Shown here in pieces: positions 17,496 through 23,833 of a stretch of 64,000 nucleotides of DNA. Origin of the DNA: Cellulomonas_A sp047229345 (GTDB taxonomy: Bacteria > Actinomycetota > Actinomycetes > Actinomycetales > Cellulomonadaceae); contig NZ_JBFTER010000003.1 of the NCBI RefSeq assembly GCF_047229345.1, forward strand, positions 25,574 to 89,573. The letters run 5' to 3'. Each line of letters starts with the position of its first letter. The stretch's first letter is position 1. The notes under the pieces are model-generated. The model ran no database searches and was not told the DNA's origin. It was given only the letters and a program-made list of their open reading frames with translations. Both the position numbers and the translations under genes were made by a program.

Positions 17496-17705
17496 TTCGA
17501 TGATCTCCAACTGGTCGGGGCGGGCGCCGGCGACTCCGGCGATCTCCGGGGCCGACGCGCGGCCCCGCGCCAGGCAGCCCGGCAGGTGACCGCACGCTGG
17601 CGACCCTCGATCCTACGTCACCCGGTCCGACGTCCCAAGCCGCCAGGTCACGCCCGGGGCCGCCCCGCCGGTCGGACCGCGTCGTGGGCGGGGCCGGTCG
17701 CAGAG

Positions 17706-17779
17706 TCGGGATGGCGGGATTCGAACCCACGACCTTCCGCTCCCAAAGCGGACGCGCTACCAACCTGCGCCACATCCCG
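17706..17779 (-). tRNA. tRNA-Pro (UGG)
   Basis: Read on the minus strand the sequence folds as a cloverleaf. The acceptor stem is CGGGATG/CATCCCG. The anticodon loop TTTGGGA has TGG at positions 34-36, with stem TCCGC/GCGGA. The T-arm is GTGGG TTCGAAT CCCGC. The discriminator base is A at 17706. CCA is not encoded. Confidence 0.95.
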
Positions 17780-17918
17780 TGCGGGGCCGAGTCTAGTGGC
17801 GCCACAGGCGGAGAGGGCCTCGTCGGCCGGGTGCGGGTCGACGGGCGGGACGGGCGCGTCGCACGGCGCTGCGCGGAGCCGCTAACCTGGGGCCGCTGGT
17901 CCGGCGAGAGCCGACCGC

Positions 17919-17992
17919 GCGGGTGTAGCTCAATGGTAGAGCCCCAGTCTTCCAAACTGGCTACGCGAGTTCGATTCTCGTCACCCGCTCCA
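17919..17992 (+). tRNA. tRNA-Gly (UCC)
   Basis: The cloverleaf has acceptor GCGGGTG/CACCCGC, anticodon loop CTTCCAA with TCC at 34-36, stem CCAGT/ACTGG and T-loop TTCGATT. The discriminator is T and the CCA end is encoded (17990-17992). Confidence 0.95.
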
Positions 17993-18007
17993 CCCGTGCC
18001 CACCCGC

Positions 18008-18892
18008 CTACCGGCGCAGCTCGACGGCCGCGTGCTCGACGACGCGCCCGGTCAGCTCCCCCAGCCAGTGCGAGCCCACCTTCCAGTGCTGCCAGTAGAG
18101 CGGCACGTCGAGGTGGTGCCCCGCGGCGAGCTCGACGAGGTCTCCCCGCGCGATCCCGGCCCGCGCGGCCTGCTCGGGCACCATGCCCCAGCCCAGCCCG
18201 CGCACGACGAGCTCGACGAACGCGTGGTTCGACGGCACGAGGTGCCGCGGCGGGTCGACGCGGCGACCCGTGACCTGCTCGGCGAAGCGGTCCTGCAGCG
18301 CGTCCTTGCCGGTGAAGGCGAGCAGGGGCGCGAGCGCGAGCGCCTCGGGTCCGGGCCCGTCCGGCAGCCACCGCCCGACGAAGCCCGGGGCGGCGACGGC
18401 GAGGTAGCGCATGTCGCCGAGGTGGTGCACGCGGCAGCCCTGCACCGGCGCGCTGTCGGTCGTCACCGCAGCCATCACGGAGCCCTCGCGCAGCAGCGCC
18501 GCCGAGTGGTCCTGGTCCTCCCGGCGGACGTCGAGCAGGACGTGCGCGGGGAGCCCGGCGAGCACCGGCGGGAACCAGGTCGACAGGGAGTCGGCGTTGA
18601 CCGCGATCGCGAGCCGGACGTGCGCCTCGGCGTCGTCGCCCCCGAGCACGCCCGCGGCCTCCGCCTCGAGCACGCTCCACTCGCGCGCGAGACGGAGCAG
18701 GGCGCGACCCGGGACGGTCGGCTCGCACGGCCGGACCCGGCGCACGACGACGTGGCCGGCGGCCCGCTCGAGTGCCTTGATGCGCTGGCTCACCGCGGAC
18801 GGCGTGACGTTCAGCGCCCGCGCCGCGCCCTCGAAGCTCCCCTCGTCGACGACGGCCGCGAGCGCCTTGAGCTGGGCCGGGTCGAGTTCCAT
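18008..18892 (-). CDS. lysG: LysR-type regulator, LysG/ArgP family
   Basis: The 294-aa protein has an N-terminal winged-helix DNA-binding domain (FEGAARALNVTPSAVSQRIKALE in residues ~20-42) and a LysR substrate-binding domain. The VVRRVRPCEPTVPGRALLRLARE stretch is typical of the ArgP/LysG subgroup, which activates export of basic amino acids when intracellular lysine or arginine is high. It is divergent from a LysE-type exporter gene, the classic LysG-LysE arrangement. Start: ATG with a TAGCAT -10-like box 6 nt upstream, so the mRNA is probably leaderless. Confidence 0.88.
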   Translation of the reverse strand: MELDPAQLKALAAVVDEGSFEGAARALNVTPSAVSQRIKALERAAGHVVVRRVRPCEPTVPGRALLRLAREWSVLEAEAAGVLGGDDAEAHVRLAIAVNADSLSTWFPPVLAGLPAHVLLDVRREDQDHSAALLREGSVMAAVTTDSAPVQGCRVHHLGDMRYLAVAAPGFVGRWLPDGPGPEALALAPLLAFTGKDALQDRFAEQVTGRRVDPPRHLVPSNHAFVELVVRGLGWGMVPEQAARAGIARGDLVELAAGHHLDVPLYWQHWKVGSHWLGELTGRVVEHAAVELRR

Positions 18893-18898
18893 GAAGTC

Positions 18899-18955
18899 AT
18901 GCTAACGATCCATGCAGATCATTCGCTGGCCTGCACGTGCCCCGGTGCCTACCGT
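18899..18955. promoter_or_regulatory. divergent lysG / lysE promoter region
   Basis: On the minus strand TAGCAT (18899-18904) lies 6 nt before the lysG ATG. On the plus strand TACCGT (18950-18955) lies 6 nt before ATG 18962. No good -35 precedes the lysE-side box, as expected for an activator-dependent promoter. The 45 bp between them should hold the LysG site. Confidence 0.55.
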
Positions 18956-18961
18956 CGAGGC

Positions 18962-18994
18962 ATGCCCTCCTCGCTCCCCCGGACCCGCCCGTGA
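18962..18994 (+). CDS. possible 10-aa leader ORF upstream of lysE
   Basis: ATG at 18962 opens a 10-codon frame, MPSSLPRTRP, whose TGA overlaps the lysE GTG (GTGA). The ATG stands 6 nt after a TANNNT -10 box, so a leaderless mRNA would begin with this codon. lysE itself lacks an upstream purine-rich ribosome site, so coupling through this mini-ORF is plausible. There is no evidence beyond position that the peptide itself matters. Confidence 0.4.
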   Translation: MPSSLPRTRP

Positions 18995-19605
18995 ACGGCG
19001 GCGCTCCCGCCGACGCGCTCGTCGGCCTCGTGACGGGCCTCGGCCTCATCGTGGCGATCGGCGCGCAGAACGCGTTCGTGCTCCGGCAGGGCCTGCGCCG
19101 CGAGCACGTGCTGGGCGTGGTGCTCGTCTGCGCGCTCGCCGACGCGGCGCTCGTGACCGCCGGCGTCGCCGGCCTCGGGCCGGTGCTCACCGCGCACGAG
19201 ACCGTCATGACGGCCGTGCGGTACGGGGGCGCGGCGTTCCTCGGCTGGTTCGCGGTGAACGCGGCGCGCCGTGCGCTGCGGCCCGCGACGCTGCAGCCCG
19301 CCGCCGACGACGCCCCGGGCGGGCGTGCCCGCGTGCTGCTCACGTGCGCCGCCCTGACCTTCCTGAACCCGCACGTGTACCTCGACACCGTCGTGCTCCT
19401 CGGCTCGGTCGCGCACCAGCAGGACCGGCCGTGGGCCTTCGCCGCCGGGGCGGTCGCCGCGAGCATCGGCTGGTTCGTCACCCTCGGGTTCGGCGCGGGC
19501 CGGCTCGCCCCGCTCTTCGCCCGCCCGCGCGCCTGGCAGGTCCTCGACGGGCTCGTCGCGGTCGTGATGGCGGCGCTCGCGGTCTCGCTCGTGGTCGGCA
19601 CCTGA
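18991..19605 (+). CDS. lysE: LysE/ArgO-type amino-acid exporter
   Basis: The 204-aa membrane protein belongs to the LysE/ArgO exporters of lysine and arginine. It shows the N-terminal GLVTGLGLIVAIGAQNAFVLRQGLRR motif in pieces (residues ~10-35) and TFLNPHVYLDTVVLLG near residue 120. About five to six hydrophobic spans are visible. I set the start at GTG 18991, giving the usual family length; an in-frame GTG at 18937 would lie upstream of the likely transcription start. It is divergent from lysG, which probably activates it. Confidence 0.88.
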   Translation: MNGGAPADALVGLVTGLGLIVAIGAQNAFVLRQGLRREHVLGVVLVCALADAALVTAGVAGLGPVLTAHETVMTAVRYGGAAFLGWFAVNAARRALRPATLQPAADDAPGGRARVLLTCAALTFLNPHVYLDTVVLLGSVAHQQDRPWAFAAGAVAASIGWFVTLGFGAGRLAPLFARPRAWQVLDGLVAVVMAALAVSLVVGT

Positions 19606-19646
19606 CCGGCTTGTCCGATCCGGGCCCCTGTGCTGCAGTTCGGGGC

Positions 19647-20276
19647 ATGACGCTTCTCGAGGCGGGCGACCGCATCCTGCTGACCGGCGACTCGATCACC
19701 GACGGGGGGCGCGACCGCAGCGACCCGGCGAGCCTCGGGCACGGGTACGCGCTGCTCGTCGCCGCGCTCGCCGGCGCGCGCCGGCCCGACCTGGGCCTGA
19801 CCTTCCTCAACCGCGGGATCGGCGGGGACACCGCGCGGCAGCTCCGCGACCGCTGGGAGGCCGACGCCCTCGCGCTCGAGCCGACCGTGATCTCGGTGCT
19901 CGTCGGGATCAACGACACGTGGCGCCGCTACGACTCGGGCCGCGCGACCTCCGTCGACGCGTACGAGGAGGACTACCGCGCGATGCTCGACTCGGCGCGC
20001 GAGCGCCTGGGGGCGCGCCTCGTCCTCGTCGAGCCGTTCGTCGTGCCCGTCGAGGAGGCACAGCACGGCTGGCGCGAGGACCTCGACCCGCGGATCGGGG
20101 TCGTCCGGCGGCTCGCCGCCGAGCTCCGCGCGACGCTCGTGCCGGCCGACGGGCTCTTCGCCGCGGCGGCCGTCCGCACCACGCCGGCCGCCTGGGCGTA
20201 CGACGGCGTGCACCCCACGCCCGCCGGTCACGGCCTGCTCGCCGAGGCGTGGCTCGACGCCGTCGGGCTGGGCTGA
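19647..20276 (+). CDS. SGNH/GDSL-family hydrolase
   Basis: The 209-aa protein is an SGNH hydrolase (esterase or deacetylase). Block I is LLTGDSITDGGRD (nucleophile Ser about residue 14). Block II has NRGIGGDTA (Gly), block III VLVGINDTWRR (Asn), and block V YDGVHPTPAGH (Asp and His). There is no signal peptide, so it is cytoplasmic. SGNH enzymes with this spacing often remove acetyl groups from sugars, but the substrate here is not defined. It starts 41 nt after lysE and may be co-transcribed. Confidence 0.88.
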   Translation: MTLLEAGDRILLTGDSITDGGRDRSDPASLGHGYALLVAALAGARRPDLGLTFLNRGIGGDTARQLRDRWEADALALEPTVISVLVGINDTWRRYDSGRATSVDAYEEDYRAMLDSARERLGARLVLVEPFVVPVEEAQHGWREDLDPRIGVVRRLAAELRATLVPADGLFAAAAVRTTPAAWAYDGVHPTPAGHGLLAEAWLDAVGLG

Positions 20277-20278
20277 GC

Positions 20279-20312
20279 GTCCTGCGCGTGCGCCCGGGCG
20301 CACGCACAGGAC
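20279..20312 (+). terminator. terminator after SGNH hydrolase
   Basis: A 34-nt near-perfect palindrome (one C-A mismatch) has a 20-bp perfect core GCGTGCGCCC/GGGCGCACGC at 20286-20305. It begins 2 nt after the stop codon; no T-run follows. Confidence 0.65.
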
Positions 20313-20570
20313 CACGCCCGCCACCCGTGCGGGTGCACCCGTCCGTGAATGCACCGATCGTGTTCGTAACCCGTCCCGGACGGACATCCCGGACGTGCCG
20401 CCGGGGCGCCCGCGCCGCACTCGGGAACTCGTCGAAAACAACGCCTTCTCACGCATTCCCACGCCCGTGACCTGCGGGATCGCCCTGATCCGCACCGGCT
20501 GTTATCACCGGCACCGAGGACCCGCCGCCCGGACGACGCTGTTTCACCCGCCTGCCAGGCGCTGTGACTC

Positions 20571-20600
20571 TTGTCGCGGGCAGCCGCGACCGCATACGGT
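20571..20600 (+). promoter_or_regulatory. putative promoter of riboswitch-controlled gene
   Basis: TTGTCG (20571-20576) and TACGGT (20595-20600) are separated by 18 bp, just ahead of the predicted c-di-GMP aptamer. The 258 bp before it (20313-20570) show no gene. Confidence 0.5.
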
Positions 20601-20601
20601 C

Positions 20602-20690
20602 CTCCTGTCCACGAAAAGGCAAAGCTGCCGCGAGGCAGTGACGCAAAGCCATGGGACCCACGAGGTTCGCCAGGCTGCCGAACGACGGAG
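20602..20690 (+). ncRNA. predicted cyclic-di-GMP-I (GEMM) riboswitch
   Basis: The leader carries the signature of the GEMM/c-di-GMP-I aptamer. AAAAGGCAAAG (20613-20623) is followed by a hairpin CTGCC-GCGA-GGCAG with a GNRA tetraloop and then TGACGCAAAGCC (20639-20650). A second helical region follows, TGGG/CCCA (20652-20660), with the distal CAGGCTGCCG (20671-20680). The 3' end GACGGAG holds the Shine-Dalgarno GGAG of the next gene. A 5' segment CTCC-T-GTC (20602-20609) can pair with it. That would make translation dependent on ligand, if transcription starts far enough upstream. A covariance-model search would settle the call. Confidence 0.85.
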
Positions 20691-20696
20691 AATCCA

Positions 20697-21665
20697 GTGC
20701 TCAATGCAGTCCGCTCGACCTTCAGCGCGCCCACCGACAGCCTGTCGGAGCGCGCCCCGCAGCGCGCCCTCCGCCGCCGGGGCCGGGCCGTCGCCCTCGT
20801 CGCCGGCCTCAGCGTCGTCGCAGCGATCGCGTCAACGGCTCCCGCTGCCGGCGCCGGCGTCGCACCCGCCGCGCTCACCATCCCGACGCTGAGCAACGCG
20901 AGCGCCAGCACGACGGGCGTGCCGGCAGGCACGGTCCTGACCGTCATCACCGGCGACCTCGTGGTGAGCACGCCGGGCGCGGTCATCGACGCGGTCGACG
21001 TGCGGGGGTTCCTCAAGGTCACGGCACCGAACGTCACGATCAAGCGCTCGGTCGTCCGCGGCCGGCCGATCACCAGCAGCTTCGCCCTCGTCACGAACGG
21101 CGCGGGTCTCTACCCCTTCACGATCGAGGACAGCGAGCTCGTCGCGGCCGACGCGTCGCCGCACATCGCGGGCATCATCGGGCACAACTTCACGGTCCGC
21201 CGCACGGAGATCGCGAACGTCATCGACTCGGTGCACATCACGGGCTCGAACGTCCTCGTCGAGGACTCGTACATGCACAGCAACCTGTACTACGCCTCCG
21301 ACCCGAACCACAAGGGCGGCGAGAGCCACGCCGACAGCATCCAGATCCAGGGCGGGTCGAACATCCGGATCCTGCGGAACAACATCCGCGGTGCGCAGGC
21401 CACGGCGATCCAGACGACGCAGGACCGTTCGCAGATCACGGGCCTGACGATCAAGGACAACCGGATCGGTGGCGGCAAGTGCACCATCAACATGGCTTAC
21501 GGCAGCCGCCCGGCGAGCACCGGCGTGGTCATCCAGAACAACGTGTTCCGGCTCGACACGGGGTACACGCGCTGCGCGATCCTCGCTCCGACCGTCCACA
21601 CGATCGCGAACGTCGACAACTACTTCACGGACGGCGCGGCGGTCAAGGTCCAGCGCAGCTTCTGA
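20697..21665 (+). CDS. secreted right-handed beta-helix protein
   Basis: The 322-aa product has a long Sec-type signal: a basic stretch RALRRRGRA, then a hydrophobic core VALVAGLSVVAAIAS, with probable cleavage after APAAGA near residue 54. The mature part is a parallel beta-helix with repeated short strands (VTIKRSVVRG, FTIEDSELVA, FTVRRTEIAN, VLVEDSYMHS, IRILRNNIRG, VVIQNNVFRL). Such folds are found in pectate lyases and other polysaccharide-active or surface proteins. No catalytic set is clear. Start: GTG after GGAGAATCCA. The c-di-GMP riboswitch ahead fits a surface or biofilm role. Confidence 0.82.
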   Translation: MLNAVRSTFSAPTDSLSERAPQRALRRRGRAVALVAGLSVVAAIASTAPAAGAGVAPAALTIPTLSNASASTTGVPAGTVLTVITGDLVVSTPGAVIDAVDVRGFLKVTAPNVTIKRSVVRGRPITSSFALVTNGAGLYPFTIEDSELVAADASPHIAGIIGHNFTVRRTEIANVIDSVHITGSNVLVEDSYMHSNLYYASDPNHKGGESHADSIQIQGGSNIRILRNNIRGAQATAIQTTQDRSQITGLTIKDNRIGGGKCTINMAYGSRPASTGVVIQNNVFRLDTGYTRCAILAPTVHTIANVDNYFTDGAAVKVQRSF

Positions 21666-21679
21666 CGTCCGCACGGCAG

Positions 21680-21726
21680 ACGCACGCGAGCGGTGCGCGG
21701 GTTTCCCGCGCACCGCTCGCGTGCGT
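21680..21726 (+). terminator. very strong hairpin after beta-helix gene
   Basis: A perfect 22-bp stem (21680-21701 / 21705-21726) closes on a TTT loop. It begins 14 nt after the stop. There is no T-run, but stability is extreme. Confidence 0.8.
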
Positions 21727-21802
21727 CGTCGGCGTCCCACGGCCCGTCGCCGTGCTGCGTCGCGGTCGTCCGCGCGGACGACGTCCCGCACCTCGGGCAT
21801 GC

Positions 21803-21833
21803 TTTGCACCGCGGGGACGTTGTCGATAACGTC
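21803..21833 (+). promoter_or_regulatory. cysK leader promoter with overlapping inverted repeat
   Basis: TTTGCA (21803-21808) and GATAAC (21825-21830), spaced 16 bp, form a possible promoter. The perfect inverted repeat GACGTT-N6-AACGTC (21816-21833) covers the -10, as a repressor operator would. Confidence 0.5.
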
Positions 21834-21862
21834 AGCGCGTCCATGACCGACCGGGAGGAGAG

Positions 21863-21961
21863 GTGACCGTGCTGCTCCGCGCGTGCGTCACCACCCTGGT
21901 CCTGTGCGACGCCGCGTGCGCCCGGCCCCACCGGGTCGCCGCCTGCTGTCGCTGTCACTAG
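21863..21961 (+). CDS. cysteine-rich leader peptide upstream of cysK-cysE
   Basis: A 32-codon ORF starts with GTG behind a strong GGGAGGAG ribosome site. It has six Cys codons, at 8, 15, 19, 28, 29 and 31, so three of the last five residues are Cys and the peptide ends CCRCH. It lies 252 nt before cysK. Short ORFs with clustered Cys codons ahead of sulfur genes have been described in mycobacteria as cysteine-responsive attenuators; here ribosome stalling at the Cys codons would change folding of the leader. The peptide has no recognisable domain. Confidence 0.72.
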   Translation: MTVLLRACVTTLVLCDAACARPHRVAACCRCH

Positions 21962-21972
21962 AGCGCTGGCCG

Positions 21973-21996
21973 CTCCCGCTGCCCTCGCAGCGGGAG
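21973..21996 (+). promoter_or_regulatory. hairpin after cysteine-rich leader ORF
   Basis: A perfect 9-bp stem, CTCCCGCTG/CAGCGGGAG with a 6-nt loop, begins 11 nt after the leader stop codon. It is placed to respond to a ribosome stalled at the terminal Cys codons. Confidence 0.5.
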
Positions 21997-22213
21997 GCCC
22001 GCACGGGCACATCCCCCCGCGCCAGCGCTCGCCCCACGCGCCGCACCGGTGGTCCCCGGCGCTCGGCGGTCCCCGGCAGCGAGCCCCGCGCGCTGCTGCC
22101 CGGCCCGACGACGAGCCCACCGCGCGGCGCGCGACGCCGGAGCCCTCCCGGTCCCCCGCACCACCTCCCCCACCCCGCCACGCACCCCGTGGCCCCGCAC
22201 AGACGAGGACGAC

Positions 22214-23149
22214 ATGGCCCGCATCTACGACGACGCGACGCAGCTCATCGGCAACACCCCGCTGGTCCGCATCAACAAGCTGACCGAGGGCGCCGGCGCC
22301 ACGGTGGTCGGCAAGCTCGAGTTCTACAACCCCGCGAGCTCGGTCAAGGACCGCATCGGCGTCGCGATCATCGACGCCGCCGAGGCGTCCGGCGAGCTCC
22401 CCGCGGGCGGCACGATCGTCGAGGCCACCAGCGGCAACACCGGCATCGCGCTCGCGTTCGTCGGCGCGGCGCGCGGGTACAAGGTCGTCCTGACGATGCC
22501 CGAGACCATGTCGAAGGAGCGCCGGGCCCTGCTGCGCGCGTACGGCGCCGAGCTCATCCTCACCCCCGGCTCGGAGGGCATGAAGGGCGCGGTCAACCGC
22601 GCGAACGAGGTCGCCGCGGAGCGCCCGGGCGCCGTGCTCGCCCGCCAGTTCGCGAACGCCGCCAACCCGGCGATCCACCGCGCGACGACCGCCGAGGAGA
22701 TCTGGGCGGACACCGACGGCAAGGTCGACATCTTCGTCGCCGGGATCGGCACGGGCGGCACGATCACGGGCGTCGGGCAGCTGCTCAAGGAGCGCAACCC
22801 GGACGTGAAGATCATCGCCGTCGAGCCGGAGGAGTCGCCGATCCTGAACGGCGGTCAGCCGGGGCCGCACAAGATCCAGGGCATCGGCGCCAACTTCGTC
22901 CCCGAGATCCTCGACACCTCGGTCTACGACGAGGTGATCGACGTCAACGCCGAGACGGCCGTCGAGTGGGCGCGACGCGCGGCGAAGGAGGAGGGGCTCC
23001 TCGTCGGGATCTCCTCCGGCGCGGCGCTCTACGCCGCCGTCCAGGTCGCCAAGCGCCCCGAGAACGCGGGCAAGCTGATCGTCACGATCATCCCGTCCTT
23101 CGGCGAGCGCTACCTGACGTCGATCCTCTACGCCGACCTGCTGGACTGA
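22214..23149 (+). CDS. cysK: cysteine synthase A (O-acetylserine sulfhydrylase)
   Basis: The 311-aa PLP enzyme makes cysteine from O-acetylserine and sulfide. The PLP lysine is K45 in NPASSVKDRIG. The substrate loop TSGNTG (near residue 75), the phosphate-binding GTGGT (near 182) and the GISSGAA motif are all intact. Start: ATG after ACGAGGACGAC. cysE follows after 2 nt, so the two enzymes of the final pathway steps are co-expressed and probably form a cysteine synthase complex. Confidence 0.97.
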   Translation: MARIYDDATQLIGNTPLVRINKLTEGAGATVVGKLEFYNPASSVKDRIGVAIIDAAEASGELPAGGTIVEATSGNTGIALAFVGAARGYKVVLTMPETMSKERRALLRAYGAELILTPGSEGMKGAVNRANEVAAERPGAVLARQFANAANPAIHRATTAEEIWADTDGKVDIFVAGIGTGGTITGVGQLLKERNPDVKIIAVEPEESPILNGGQPGPHKIQGIGANFVPEILDTSVYDEVIDVNAETAVEWARRAAKEEGLLVGISSGAALYAAVQVAKRPENAGKLIVTIIPSFGERYLTSILYADLLD

Positions 23150-23151
23150 CC

Positions 23152-23736
23152 GTGCCGTCGCTCACCCGCTTCCTCGGCGTCCTGCGCGAGGACCTCGACG
23201 TCGCGCGGCGCCGCGACCCCGCGGCCCGCTCCGTCGTCGAGGTCGCCCTCGGCTACCCGGGGGTGCACGCGGTGTGGGCGTACCGGCTGTTCCACCGCAT
23301 GTGGCGCGAACCCGGTCTGAGGCTGCCCGCGCGCCTGCTCTCGCAGGCGACGCGGGCGGCCACGGGCATCGAGATCCACCCCGGCGCGCGGCTCGGGCGC
23401 CGGCTGTTCATCGACCACGGCATGGGGGTCGTCATCGGCGAGACGGCGGTCGTCGGCGACGACGTCGTGCTGTTCCACGGCGCGACGCTCGGGGGCCGCA
23501 CGATGCGCGTCGGCAAGCGGCACCCGACGCTCGGCAACGACGTCGTCGTGGGTGCGGGCGCGAAGGTCCTGGGCCCCGTCTGGATCGGCGACGGCGCGCA
23601 GATCGGCGCGAACGCGGTCGTGGTCAAGGACGTGCCGGCGGGCTCGGTCGCCGTCGGGGTCCCGGCCGAGGTCCGACGCCGGCCCTCGGCGTGGACGGCC
23701 GAGGACATCGTGGACGACCCCGCGATCTACATCTGA
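23152..23736 (+). CDS. cysE: serine O-acetyltransferase
   Basis: The 194-aa protein is a short (EpsC-type) serine acetyltransferase that produces O-acetylserine for CysK. After a helical N-terminal domain (residues 1-60) comes a left-handed hexapeptide beta-helix with GIEIHPGARLGRRLFIDHG (about 74-92), the catalytic H in IDHG, and VIGETAVVGDDV. The C-terminal tail ends AIYI; CysE proteins bind CysK through a terminal Ile, so complex formation is plausible. Start is GTG 2 nt after the cysK stop. Confidence 0.95.
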   Translation: MPSLTRFLGVLREDLDVARRRDPAARSVVEVALGYPGVHAVWAYRLFHRMWREPGLRLPARLLSQATRAATGIEIHPGARLGRRLFIDHGMGVVIGETAVVGDDVVLFHGATLGGRTMRVGKRHPTLGNDVVVGAGAKVLGPVWIGDGAQIGANAVVVKDVPAGSVAVGVPAEVRRRPSAWTAEDIVDDPAIYI

Positions 23737-23833
23737 CGCGGGGTCGCGGTGCACCTGACCTGGACGCTCACGACCTGACAGACTCCTCCCCGGGCGCGAC
23801 GAGGCGCCCGCACGAGGCAGGGACGAGGGCGCG

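Noticed and set aside
17684..18994. Long plus-strand frame running from tRNA-Pro through lysG antisense
   Set aside because: It crosses two tRNA genes and lies antisense to lysG; only its last ten codons (18962-18994) have possible meaning.
21843..21866. ATG at 21843 opening a 7-codon frame (MTDREER) that overlaps the Cys leader start
   Set aside because: No ribosome site and no -10 box at leaderless spacing; the overlap is likely chance in the Shine-Dalgarno region.
22049..22213. N-terminal extension of cysK into the leader
   Set aside because: The extension is Arg/Pro-rich noncoding-like sequence; CysK homologues begin at MARIYDDATQLIG, with GAGGAC before that ATG.
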